The notes below the pieces were generated by a model. It was not told the origin of the DNA. It ran no database searches and was given only the letters and a program-made list of their open reading frames with translations. 64,000 bases of DNA, from assembly GCF_003991875.1 (NCBI RefSeq), contig NZ_CP031423.1, forward strand, positions 2,790,001 to 2,854,000, given 5' to 3'. Below are positions 56,788-64,000 of this stretch, one piece after another. The number at the start of each line of letters is the position of its first letter. The first letter of the stretch is position 1. The position numbers and the translations under genes are program-made. This DNA is from Microbacterium lemovicicum. Lineage in GTDB: Bacteria > Actinomycetota > Actinomycetes > Actinomycetales > Microbacteriaceae.

Positions 56788-57746
56788 CGTTCTCTCCGTG
56801 TGGGCTCGGTGGCCCGGGTGTCAGGGGTGGGTGTGTGAGCTTCGAGGGCGCCGACGCCGGAGGGCGCGGCAACAGCGGCCCCTGGGGGCGCGGCAGCATC
56901 GGCCCCCGATCGCGCGGCAGTGACGGCACCGGGTCGCGCGGCAGTGCTCGCCCGCGCCGGCTGGCAGGAGGGGCACCACCAGGTGCGGCGGTGATCGGGA
57001 TCGTTCGGCTGCTCCGCCCGCACGAGGATCGTGGTGCGGCACCGCAGGCACGGACGGTGCGCGCGACCTGCGACCCAGTGCGACTCGCCCTTCTGCGACC
57101 GGCCCGTCGTCACCTGGTACATCCCGGGCACGGTGGCGGAGACCCGGAGCGAGCGTGCGGCCAACGCCACCAGCGGCTCGAGCTCGACGTCGCCGATCGG
57201 CTGGAACGGGGAGACGCCGCGAAGGAAGGCGAGCTCGTTCACCCACAGGTTGCCCAGGCCCGCCATGTTGCGCTGATCGAGCAGCGCCGACACGAGCGGC
57301 CGCGCCGGCTCCCGCCGCAGGCGCCCCACGGCCTCCGCCGCGTCCCAGTCGTCGCGCAGCGGATCGGGGCCGAGGTGGCCGATGACCTGGTCTTCGTGCG
57401 ATGTCGGCACGGTCTCCACGACGGGGAGGTCGAGCCCCCACATCGTGCGCCCGTCATCGAGCCGCATCCGCACCCTCACCTTGTCGTGCATCGCCCGCGG
57501 GAGCGTCTTGCCCGTGCCGGTGATCGACCAGCTGCCCTGCATACGCAGGTGGGTGTGGAGCGTGACGCCGTCGTCGAAGCGCATGAGCAGGTTCTTCCCA
57601 TGCGTCACCATCTCGAGGATCTTCCGGCCGGCGAGCGGTGCCCCGGCCGACGGACCGGAGCGCAGTTCACCGTCGACGACACGGCGACCGTCGCCCACTG
57701 CCCGCAGCCGCGCGGCCAGCAGATAGACGCTGTCTCCCTCCGGCAC
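56784..57746 (-). CDS. DNA glycosylase of the Fpg/Nei family (Nei2-like)
   Basis: 320-aa bifunctional glycosylase/AP lyase that excises oxidised bases. Mature N-terminus PEGDSVYLLAARLR supplies the catalytic Pro and Glu; THGKNLLMRFDDGVTLHTHL has the conserved Lys and the His-x-x-M-x-G region; LLDQRNMAGLGNLWVNELAF is the helix-two-turn-helix. The zinc finger is C-x2-C in HRPCLRCRTT and C-x2-C in WWCPSCQ. A 50-residue Ala/Pro-rich tail follows. Start GTG with TACAGT six bases upstream. First gene of the operon with the 86-aa and BLUF genes. Confidence 0.93.
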   Translation of the reverse strand: MPEGDSVYLLAARLRAVGDGRRVVDGELRSGPSAGAPLAGRKILEMVTHGKNLLMRFDDGVTLHTHLRMQGSWSITGTGKTLPRAMHDKVRVRMRLDDGRTMWGLDLPVVETVPTSHEDQVIGHLGPDPLRDDWDAAEAVGRLRREPARPLVSALLDQRNMAGLGNLWVNELAFLRGVSPFQPIGDVELEPLVALAARSLRVSATVPGMYQVTTGRSQKGESHWVAGRAHRPCLRCRTTILVRAEQPNDPDHRRTWWCPSCQPARASTAARPGAVTAARSGADAAAPPGAAVAAPSGVGALEAHTPTPDTRATEPTRRER

Positions 57747-57752
57747 CCGCTC

Positions 57753-57758
57753 ACTGTA
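57753..57758 (-). promoter_or_regulatory. -10 box of the glycosylase-BLUF operon
   Basis: Minus-strand TACAGT, six bases before GTG 57746; leaderless start of the three-gene unit. Confidence 0.6.
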
Positions 57759-57830
57759 GGCGCGACCTGCGACATGATCGTGGCCTGGCGCCGGAGCCCG
57801 GGATGACGTAGGACGTCTCCGCCACGGGCG

Positions 57831-58151
57831 TCAGCTGATCCGGGTGACGCGCACGGTCACGTGCACCCCAGCGCCGTCGCCGAACCGGGCGGCGATCGCC
57901 TCGGCGGCGGCCCTGCCTGTCTCCGGCGCGGGGCGTGACCGGTCCACACCCACGTGCGCGAGCGCCTCCACGGCGTCCGTCTCCTCGTCGACGTACACCT
58001 TCGACAACGCGGCGAGGTCGTGCGCCAGCACGGCCGCCACCGTCTCAGGTGGATCGGCCAGCGCCGCCGGCGCCGGGAAGACGTCGGTCACTCCGTCGAC
58101 CTCCCGCGCAGCATCCGTCAGCTCGGACTCTTCGGGAACAGCGTTCATCAT
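57831..58151 (-). CDS. Hypothetical protein (106 aa) of the sigma/Asp23 operon
   Basis: 106-aa soluble protein: MMNAVPEESELTDAAREVDG, VTDVFPAPAALADPPETVAA, then VYVDEETDAVEALAHVGVDR and GAGVHVTVRVTRIS. The regular strand-helix pattern resembles small Asp23-partner proteins, but I cannot assign a named family. Its ATG overlaps the Asp23-type gene stop (ATGA), so it is the last gene of a three-gene operon starting with the sigma factor. A second ATG follows at once. Confidence 0.8.
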   Translation of the reverse strand: MMNAVPEESELTDAAREVDGVTDVFPAPAALADPPETVAAVLAHDLAALSKVYVDEETDAVEALAHVGVDRSRPAPETGRAAAEAIAARFGDGAGVHVTVRVTRIS

Positions 58152-58735
58152 CCCTCCCCCGTTCTCGTCGATCGGTGCACGTCGACGATCGAGATGTCGA
58201 TGTCCTCGATGCGCAGCTCGGTGTGCTCGGCGATGGCCTCGGCGACCGCGTCGCGGAGGGCCGTGATCGCCTCGGCGGCGGGCACCTTCCAGTCGAGGCT
58301 CACGGTCAGCACGACCCGTGTCGGCGCGCCGGGGGTCTCGACGTCGCCTTCGAGGCTGCAGCCGGCGATCACCACGCCGGGGATCGATCCGCCGACGGAG
58401 CGCACGAGTGCGCGCACGGCGCCTTCGGCGATCACGACCGTCAGGCGCGGATCGGGGTGCGCCACGGGCAGGTCCCGGCCCGATCTCACCTCGAGCGCGA
58501 TGCTGTCCAGGATGCCGCGGATCCACGACTCGTCGGGCGCGCCCAGCCGTCGGCCGTCATCCTCGAGGAGCTCGCGGGACCACGCCGAGAGATCGTTCAG
58601 ACCGCTCAGCGCATTCAGGCACTCCGCGCAGTTCTCGATGGTGGGGTCGTACGGTTCGCGCTGCTGAGAGAGGTAGTCGCTCAGCTCATCGATCGTCTTC
58701 CCGCATGCCAGCATGCGAGGGTCAGAGGTCGTCAT
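58148..58735 (-). CDS. Asp23/Gls24-type envelope stress protein with Cys-containing N-terminus
   Basis: 195-aa protein. The C-terminal half is an Asp23-like domain: RLTVVIAEGAVRALVRSVGG, IPGVVIAGCSLEGD, TRVVLTVSLDWKVPAAEAIT and IEDIDISIVDVHRS. The N-terminal half carries Cys 11 and Cys 36-x-x-Cys 39 (TIENCAECLNAL) and resembles a zinc-binding anti-sigma domain in position and size, though the His of the usual H-x3-C-x2-C is absent. The ATG overlaps the sigma-factor stop by 4 bp. A role as a partner or anti-sigma of the upstream factor is inferred from context. Confidence 0.8.
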   Translation of the reverse strand: MTTSDPRMLACGKTIDELSDYLSQQREPYDPTIENCAECLNALSGLNDLSAWSRELLEDDGRRLGAPDESWIRGILDSIALEVRSGRDLPVAHPDPRLTVVIAEGAVRALVRSVGGSIPGVVIAGCSLEGDVETPGAPTRVVLTVSLDWKVPAAEAITALRDAVAEAIAEHTELRIEDIDISIVDVHRSTRTGEG

Positions 58736-59376
58736 CGCCACTCCTCCATTCGCGTATAGATCGTCGCCCGGGCCACGGCGAGGCGCGCCCGGACGTCGGT
58801 GTCCGTCAGTCCGAGCAGCTCCGAGATCTCGTGGACCTCGAGTCCGCCCATCTCTCTGAGGAGCCAGCAGTGCCTCTCTTCGTCGGGAAGCGCATCGAGC
58901 ACACCCGACAGCGCCCGGGTGCGCACCTGACGCGGGTCGGGCTCGGCCGTCTCGTCATGAGCGGATGCCGCGGCATCCTGATCCTCGTCGTCCACCGCGG
59001 GCACGTCATCTCCGTTGCGGCCCTCGCGAAGCCGCGTCAGAGCGAGGCGGATGGCGATGCGCAGGAGCCACCCGCGGAGGTCGGCACCGGCGGACATGCC
59101 CGGCAGCTCGCGCCAGGCCGTGAAGAACGCCTCCTGCGTCAGCTCGTCGCCATCGGCCGTCGACCCGGCCAGTCGCCCGAGGAGGGCGCGCACCACCGGC
59201 CCATGACGGCGGATCAGCGCTGCGAACGCCTCCGTGTCACCGTCGACCGCGCGCTGCACGAGCACCTCGTCGGACACGTCCGCGAGGGCCCCCTCCTGTG
59301 TCATCGTTTCGCTCACCGAGATCAGTCCCGCCCTTTCCTCTCGGAGATAAGAGGGTGTCGGCGGCTGTTTCGTCAC
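58732..59376 (-). CDS. ECF-type RNA polymerase sigma factor
   Basis: 214-aa sigma-70-family factor of the extracytoplasmic-function type. Region 2: VQRAVDGDTEAFAALIRRHG and DGDELTQEAFFTAWRELPG, with WLLRIAIRLALTRLREGRNG. A variable acidic linker follows. Region 4 HTH: DALPDEERHCWLLREMGGLE, VHEISELLGLTDTDVRARLA, VARATIYTRM. It should direct RNA polymerase to a stress regulon. The start is uncertain: GTG 59376 is used, but codons near 59310 are possible. First gene of an overlapping operon with the Asp23-type proteins. Confidence 0.9.
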   Translation of the reverse strand: MTKQPPTPSYLREERAGLISVSETMTQEGALADVSDEVLVQRAVDGDTEAFAALIRRHGPVVRALLGRLAGSTADGDELTQEAFFTAWRELPGMSAGADLRGWLLRIAIRLALTRLREGRNGDDVPAVDDEDQDAAASAHDETAEPDPRQVRTRALSGVLDALPDEERHCWLLREMGGLEVHEISELLGLTDTDVRARLAVARATIYTRMEEWR

Positions 59377-59570
59377 GAATCCATCCCGAGCACGACGACG
59401 CGGGAGATCTGAGCGGAGACGGGCAGAAGAGAGTACACCGCGGTCTCGTCGGCCGCTATGCCCGCGGCCGCGGTGGCACGCCTGCCTACGCTCGGTGTAC
59501 GGGGCGATCTCGCGCGCCCCCGCGTGGGCTCTGACCGAGCCGCCGCTCTCGCACGGCAGAAGGAGTTCCC

Positions 59571-59834
59571 GTGGGTATCGGCAGCGGCATCGCTCTCATC
59601 GTGATCGGCGCCATCCTCGCGTTCGCGGTGAACGTCGACCTCGGCGGCTACGTCGACATCCACCTCATCGGCTACATCCTGATGGCAGCCGGCGCCGTGG
59701 TGTTCCTGATCAGCCTCATCTTCGTCCTGCGACGCCGCTCGACGGTGTCGACGTCGCACACGGCGGTCGACCCCGCGAACGGGCAGAGCGTCACCACCCG
59801 ACGCACCACCGACAACGGCGACCCGCTCGTCTGA
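59571..59834 (+). CDS. DUF6458 family membrane protein
   Basis: 87-aa protein with two transmembrane helices (GIGSGIALIVIGAILAFAVN, then LIGYILMAAGAVVFLISLIF) and a polar tail. The spacing and the N-V-D-L-G-G-Y-V-D loop are typical of DUF6458, small actinobacterial membrane proteins of unknown role. GTG start with AAGGAG upstream. It ends 4 bp before the kinase ATG, so the two are probably co-transcribed. Confidence 0.88.
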   Translation: MGIGSGIALIVIGAILAFAVNVDLGGYVDIHLIGYILMAAGAVVFLISLIFVLRRRSTVSTSHTAVDPANGQSVTTRRTTDNGDPLV

Positions 59835-59838
59835 CCGC

Positions 59839-61401
59839 ATGTCCGACCTGCTGGCCGCGCCGCTTCCCCACACGGGAGAACTTCTCGCCGGACGCTACCG
59901 TCTGATCGAGAGGATCGGCGCGGGCGGCATGGGGCGCGTCTACCGCGCTCGCGACGAGCTGCTCGGCCGCGATGTCGCCCTCAAGCTGTTCTTCCAGGGC
60001 GAGGGCGGCGAAGCGGATGCTGCGCGCCGGGCATCCGAGGCGAGGGTGCTGGCGTCGCTCAACCACCCGTGCCTGGTCACCCTCTACGACGCGCAGGTGA
60101 CGGCGGCCGACCAGGCGTACCTGGTCATGGAGCTCATCGACGGTCCGACGCTCCGCCACGTCATCGAGGACGGTCCGATCGATCCGTCCGATGTGGCGCG
60201 CCTGCTGCAGGACCTCGCGGGCGGTCTCGCGGCGGTGCACCGCGCCGGCGTCGTGCACCGCGACGTGAAGCCCTCGAATGTGCTTCTGCGCTCCGAGCCC
60301 GGCGGCCGACCCTTGTATCGGGCCGTGCTCGCAGACTTCGGCGTCGCCCATCTGGTCGACGGCGGCCGACTGACCACCCCCGGCACCGTCATCGGCACGG
60401 CCGCCTATCTCGCCCCCGAGCAGGTGCACGGCGGGGAGCCGACGACAGCCTCCGACGTGTACGCGCTGGGCCTGCTCACGCTCGAGGCGCTCAGCCGGCT
60501 CCACCCGTTCGGCACGCATTCCGCGCCGGCCACCCTGCTGGCGCGTCTGTCGCGCGAGCCGGAGATGCCCGCCGACCTCGGCGAGCGCTGGAGAGACCTC
60601 CTCACGGCGATGACCGCGCGCGAGCCGGACGATCGGCCGAGTGCCGAAGAGGTGGAGGAGCGGGCGGCGCAGCTCGGACCGCTCGGTGATCTCCGTGCAT
60701 CAGCGCGTCGAGAGGCGAGGGAGACGCCGACGCCGACACCCACTCGCGTGATGGCGGCCGCGGCCGACGAGCCGACGGTCGCTCTTCACGCCGCCGTCGT
60801 GCCGGCGGTCGCCGCGCCCGGCACCACCGCCTCGTCCGCGGCCGGCAGCGAACTCGACGAGCTGTTCGCCGCAGGCGCCGCGGAGACGGAGGTCGAGCGC
60901 GAGCCCGGCTCGACCCCGCGGAAACGGGCGGGCGTGATCGCCCTTGTGGGGGGCGTCGTCGTGGCCCTCCTCCTCATCCTCTGGATGGTGCTGGCGACGC
61001 TCGCGTCCGGAAACGTCACGACTCCGTCGCCCGACCCTGTCGTCACCACGGACGGCTCCAACCCCGCCCCGGCAACGGACGGCGCGACGAACGAGCAGAC
61101 CACCGTCGACCAGACGGGCACCGACGATTCCGGCGCCGAGCAGTCGGCGCCCGACGGGTCGACACCCGTCGAGACGACTCCTGTCGAGACGACACCCGTC
61201 GAATCGGCGACGACCGAGCCTGTCGGCGGCGGAACCGTCGAATCGCCGGCGCCCGTGGTCGATCAGCCCGCACCGGAGACGACCGCTCCGGCGCCCGCCC
61301 CCGAGCCCTCGACACCCGCCGAGAACCCGAACAAGGGTCCCGGCAACAGCAACGGCGGCGGGAACGGCAACGGCGGCGGCAAGGGCCCGACCCGCCCGTA
61401 G
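59839..61401 (+). CDS. Ser/Thr protein kinase (PknB-like, membrane)
   Basis: 520-aa Hanks-type kinase. The catalytic domain (about residues 15-270) has the Gly loop IGAGGMGRVYRARDELLG, Lys in RDVALKLFFQGEG, the RD motif GVVHRDVKPSNVLLR, LADFGVAHLVD and the APE-like YLAPEQVHGGEPTTASDVYA. A single transmembrane helix lies at about residues 355-378. The exterior part is not PASTA but a Thr/Pro/Glu-rich, repetitive stretch (TPVETTPVETTPVE) ending NPNKGPGNSNGGGNGNGGGK. The external signal is unknown. Confidence 0.94.
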   Translation: MSDLLAAPLPHTGELLAGRYRLIERIGAGGMGRVYRARDELLGRDVALKLFFQGEGGEADAARRASEARVLASLNHPCLVTLYDAQVTAADQAYLVMELIDGPTLRHVIEDGPIDPSDVARLLQDLAGGLAAVHRAGVVHRDVKPSNVLLRSEPGGRPLYRAVLADFGVAHLVDGGRLTTPGTVIGTAAYLAPEQVHGGEPTTASDVYALGLLTLEALSRLHPFGTHSAPATLLARLSREPEMPADLGERWRDLLTAMTAREPDDRPSAEEVEERAAQLGPLGDLRASARREARETPTPTPTRVMAAAADEPTVALHAAVVPAVAAPGTTASSAAGSELDELFAAGAAETEVEREPGSTPRKRAGVIALVGGVVVALLLILWMVLATLASGNVTTPSPDPVVTTDGSNPAPATDGATNEQTTVDQTGTDDSGAEQSAPDGSTPVETTPVETTPVESATTEPVGGGTVESPAPVVDQPAPETTAPAPAPEPSTPAENPNKGPGNSNGGGNGNGGGKGPTRP

Positions 61402-61404
61402 CGC

Positions 61405-61695
61405 TCACATCGGCGGAAGGGTGCTCCCCGGCATCCTGTCGTGGACACCGCCGACGACCACGGCGCCGACCGCCTCGACGACCTCGGCAAGCGACGCATA
61501 CGACGTCGAGTCGGCACGGCCCGCGATGGACAGCTCGTAGCCGCCGTCGACGGTCGCGTCGACACGGCCGAGCGGCCGGCGGGAGCCTCCGGGGCCGGGC
61601 GCGGGGTCGCAGAGTACCCACGTGCCTCCGCCCTCCCAGAGCAGGATCGGCCGGCGCGCGTGCGGCGACCGCGCCGCCTTTCGTCGGGTGTCCAT
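61405..61695 (-). CDS. Hypothetical protein (96 aa)
   Basis: 96-aa protein beginning MDTRRKAARSPHARRPILLW, with strands GGTWVLCDPAPGPGG, LGRVDATVDGGYELSIAG and helix SLAEVVEAVGAVVVGGV, ending PGSTLPPM. No family recognised. ATG 61695 has GGAGA seven bases upstream, preferred over an in-frame start 30 codons earlier. It converges with the kinase gene with a 3-bp gap. Confidence 0.65.
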   Translation of the reverse strand: MDTRRKAARSPHARRPILLWEGGGTWVLCDPAPGPGGSRRPLGRVDATVDGGYELSIAGRADSTSYASLAEVVEAVGAVVVGGVHDRMPGSTLPPM

Positions 61696-61848
61696 GATGG
61701 TGTCTCCGTCCCCCGCCGCACAGAGCAGACGCGGCAGACCCCCACGATCGGCCACGGACGGCCGTCCCCTCACGGGGGTTGACACCTTGACGCCCCGAAG
61801 CCAGGAGGGGTCTGATCGACTGACCCGGCCGCGGCAGCGAGGGGTCGA

Positions 61849-62421
61849 TCAGAGCGACGCGACAAGCGCCTCAGCCGCGGCGCGGGAGCGCGTCAGCCTC
61901 GCAGGATCGACGTCGAAGTCGCCGAGGAAGACCGAGCCGAGCGCGCACATCAGCAGGCCATACGCCACCGTCGCCTGCGCATCGTAGGGGGCGTCGGGCT
62001 TCGCCGCGGACACCAGGTCGAGCAGCTGCTCGCGGGTCGCGCTGTAGGCGGAAGTGAGCACATCGGCGATGGCCGGGGTCGTCCGCGACAGCTCGACCAG
62101 CCCGAGGACGACCGCGTTCTCCCGGTCAGGAGAGAGGAACACCTCTCCGAAGAGATACTCGAGCGCATCGCCGATCTCTGCGACGTCGGCCGGCAGAAGC
62201 GAGCCGACCTCGCCGGTCTCGTCAGCGAAGACGAAGATCGCCGTGTCCATCAGCAGACGGTCGCGATTGCCCACGAAGTGACGCACGTGCCCGCGCGACA
62301 TGCCCACCGCGTCGGCGATGCGGTCCAGGGTGGCGCCCCGGATGCCGTATTCGGCGATCGTCGTCATGGTCGCGTCGATGATCTGGTCGCGGCGCTCTGC
62401 CGCGATCGATGGGCGTGCCAT
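61849..62421 (-). CDS. TetR family transcriptional regulator
   Basis: 190-aa repressor. The HTH lies at residues 10-55: RRDQIIDATMTTIAEYGIRG, ATLDRIADAVGMSRGHVRHF, VGNRDRLLMDT. The C-terminal helical domain (TetR_C BetI-like) binds an unknown ligand. It is divergent from the CocE/NonD hydrolase gene, and a 19-bp palindrome sits between them, so it very probably controls that gene and itself. ATG follows GGAGG. Confidence 0.93.
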   Translation of the reverse strand: MARPSIAAERRDQIIDATMTTIAEYGIRGATLDRIADAVGMSRGHVRHFVGNRDRLLMDTAIFVFADETGEVGSLLPADVAEIGDALEYLFGEVFLSPDRENAVVLGLVELSRTTPAIADVLTSAYSATREQLLDLVSAAKPDAPYDAQATVAYGLLMCALGSVFLGDFDVDPARLTRSRAAAEALVASL

Positions 62422-62486
62422 CGCGGTACCTCCGATTTCGCGGTGAGGGCGAGGTCTTCGTCGAGTGTAACGAGCGTGTAAATCCT

Positions 62487-62505
62487 AGTCTAGTCGGACT
62501 TGACT
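62487..62505. promoter_or_regulatory. TetR-type operator
   Basis: AGTCTAGTC G GACTTGACT: nine-base arms with eight complementary pairs around a central G. It overlaps the TTGACT -35 (62500-62505) of the hydrolase promoter, as expected for repression. Confidence 0.75.
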
Positions 62506-62527
62506 ACTTTCGTCCGGGGGGTTTAGC
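62500..62527 (+). promoter_or_regulatory. Promoter of the CocE/NonD hydrolase gene
   Basis: -35 TTGACT at 62500-62505; -10 candidate TTTAGC at 62522-62527, spacing 16 bp. It partly overlaps the TetR operator. Confidence 0.5.
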
Positions 62528-62577
62528 GTCATCGTCACCGCATATGGCGGTGCTGTCGATCATGACGAAAGAATGAG

Positions 62578-64000
62578 ATGCCTGACGTCCTGCGCATACC
62601 CCCCGGCCCCGAAAGCCCGCTTTCCTCGGCAGCCAGGATCCGCATGCGCGACGGCATCACGCTCGCCGGGGATCTCTACCTCCCCGGCGCGCCCGACCAC
62701 GCCGATCGGTCGCCTGGCGACACGATCCTCATCCGCCTTCCGTACGACAAGTCGGGCTCCTACTGCTTCATCCCCCTCATCGCCGAGTACTTCACGAACC
62801 GCGGCTACCGGGTGTTCGCGCAGGACGTCCGCGGGAAGTTCCGCTCCGGCGGGGACGCGCTCCTGTTCGTCAACGAGGTCGAGGACGGGTACGACACGAT
62901 CGAGTGGATCACACAGCAGGAGTGGTCCAATGGCCGCGTCGCGATGTGGGGCGACAGCTATTACGGCTACACCCAGTGGGCCGCCGCTGCGAGCGGGCAT
63001 CCCGCTCTGAAGGCGATCGCCCCGCGGGTCACCGGCACAGGCCTCGGCGAGCCCGTGCGCCGGGCCCCCGCGGAGCGCACACGCGCGGTCGAGTGGACGG
63101 TCACCTACATGTATCCCCTCACGCAGTTCTTCGACCGTGACATGCTGCTGTGGGAGCCGGACTGGGAGCGCCGCGACTTCGCTGCACAGGCCGAGGAGTT
63201 CATCCAGCAGGTGGGGGCGCGCGGGCTGTCCTACGACCAGTGGTACCCACACCCCGTCCTGCTCCCCCGTTTCCCGTCCGGAGACCCGTTCGCCGGACGA
63301 TCGGTACCCGCCCTGCACACGGTCGGCTGGTGGGACAACTGCGCGCCCTTGGCGTGGGCCGACGTCGAGCGGATCAGGAACCACCCCAACTGGGACGCCC
63401 ACCACCATCTGCGCATCGAGGCGCTCGACCACGAGGGCTATTACCTCCTCGACGACGACGCTGACCGCGTTGGCGAGCGCAGCGATGAGCAGCTCCGCGC
63501 CAACCTCCCGCGCATGCTCGATCCGGCGCTGGACTTCTTCGAGGTCTTCGTCAGGGGGAACGGGGCAGCCGCCGACGTGCCTGCGGTCTGCTGGAATCTC
63601 GCCGGCACCGACGAGATGCGCCGCGACGCGACTTGGCCTCCCATCGGCGCACACCCGATCGTCCGGTTCGCCACGGGCGACGGGGCGCTGTCCGCGGAGA
63701 GGCCGGTCGCAGCATCCGCACCGCAGTGGACCCACGACCCGGCCGACCTCGTCCCCTCGAGCGCACCCGACGCCTTCGCCTTCCTTCTCACCCTCCCCGA
63801 CGAAGCGCCCCTCGGAGAGCGAGCGGATGTCCTGCGCTTCGACTCCGCTCCCGCGGTCGGGGACGTCGACCTCGCCGGGCCCGTGTCCGCCCGTATGACG
63901 GTGGCCTCCGACGGCCCGGTCATGGACTGCTTCGTCCGCCTCCTCGACGTGTCCCCCGACGGCACCGCCTTGCGGATCGCCCGCGGACAGATCCAGCTCC
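62578..64000 (+). CDS. CocE/NonD family hydrolase (3' end outside window)
   Basis: 474 codons of an X-Pro dipeptidyl-peptidase-like acylase/esterase. The N-terminal alpha/beta domain has MRDGITLAGDLYLPGAP, LIRLPYDKSG, VFAQDVRGKFRSGG and the nucleophile elbow VAMWGDSYYGYTQWAAAASG; HTVGWWDN near residue 245 carries the usual downstream acid region. A C-terminal jelly-roll domain begins around residue 420 (FDSAPAVGDVDLAGPVSARM) and runs off the window. Substrates in this family range from cocaine esters to beta-lactam acyl groups; none is predictable here. The divergent TetR gene is the likely regulator. Confidence 0.93.
   Translation, partial: MPDVLRIPPGPESPLSSAARIRMRDGITLAGDLYLPGAPDHADRSPGDTILIRLPYDKSGSYCFIPLIAEYFTNRGYRVFAQDVRGKFRSGGDALLFVNEVEDGYDTIEWITQQEWSNGRVAMWGDSYYGYTQWAAAASGHPALKAIAPRVTGTGLGEPVRRAPAERTRAVEWTVTYMYPLTQFFDRDMLLWEPDWERRDFAAQAEEFIQQVGARGLSYDQWYPHPVLLPRFPSGDPFAGRSVPALHTVGWWDNCAPLAWADVERIRNHPNWDAHHHLRIEALDHEGYYLLDDDADRVGERSDEQLRANLPRMLDPALDFFEVFVRGNGAAADVPAVCWNLAGTDEMRRDATWPPIGAHPIVRFATGDGALSAERPVAASAPQWTHDPADLVPSSAPDAFAFLLTLPDEAPLGERADVLRFDSAPAVGDVDLAGPVSARMTVASDGPVMDCFVRLLDVSPDGTALRIARGQIQL

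Overview
The window is a very GC-rich, densely coded stretch of chromosome from an actinobacterium, most likely Microbacteriaceae (Microbacterium or a close relative). The evidence is the strong G/C bias at third codon positions, frequent GTG starts, 4-bp stop/start overlaps, and the family mix (PPOX/F420-type enzyme, MmyB-type regulator, DUF6458, DUF1684, PspC and DUF559 proteins). About 21 genes have a TANNNT-type -10 box 6-7 nt before the start codon, as in leaderless actinobacterial mRNAs. I see no rRNA, tRNA, CRISPR array, insertion sequence or phage gene. About 65 protein genes are annotated; the first (LacI regulator) and last (CocE/NonD hydrolase) run off the edges.

Layout. 1-4.1 kb: LacI regulator with its own operators, nucleosidase, DHA2 exporter, SRPBCC protein. 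4.2-8.4 kb: sbcD-sbcC DNA-end processing operon. 8.5-13.9 kb: small conserved proteins, alpha/beta hydrolase, DUF1622 membrane protein, a Cys-rich leaderless leader peptide before a winged-helix protein, an AlkA-type glycosylase, PspC. 13.9-20 kb: glycan locus (pyruvyl transferase, HEAT-GT4 fusion, GT1, GT2, ElaA-type acetyltransferase). 20-29 kb: MBL hydrolase, nucleoside deaminase, VOC and aldo/keto reductase pair, Na+/H+ antiporter, SWIM-SNF2 helicase, F420/PPOX enzyme. 29.4-33.9 kb: a detoxification-like cassette (MmyB regulator, Bcr/CflA exporter, cupin, cyclophilin-like lipoprotein, zinc alcohol dehydrogenase).

34-50 kb: a small-RNA gene with a near copy 13 kb away, pgi, a ribokinase-nucleoside hydrolase fusion, HAD phosphatase, PBP4-type carboxypeptidase, acyl-CoA ligase, WYL regulator, S41 peptidase, aldo/keto reductase, DUF1684 and DUF2207 proteins. 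50-57.8 kb: MarR regulator, a DUF559-type protein flanked by repeats, serine dehydratase, amylosucrase, and a three-gene operon of Nei-type DNA glycosylase, 86-aa protein and BLUF blue-light photoreceptor. 57.8-64 kb: sigma factor operon with Asp23-type proteins, Ser/Thr kinase, TetR regulator facing a CocE/NonD hydrolase across a palindromic operator.

Most notable: the glycosylase-BLUF operon, the duplicated small RNA, the ribokinase-nucleoside hydrolase fusion, the leaderless Cys-rich leader peptide, and intergenic repeats built around CACCTGACGC.
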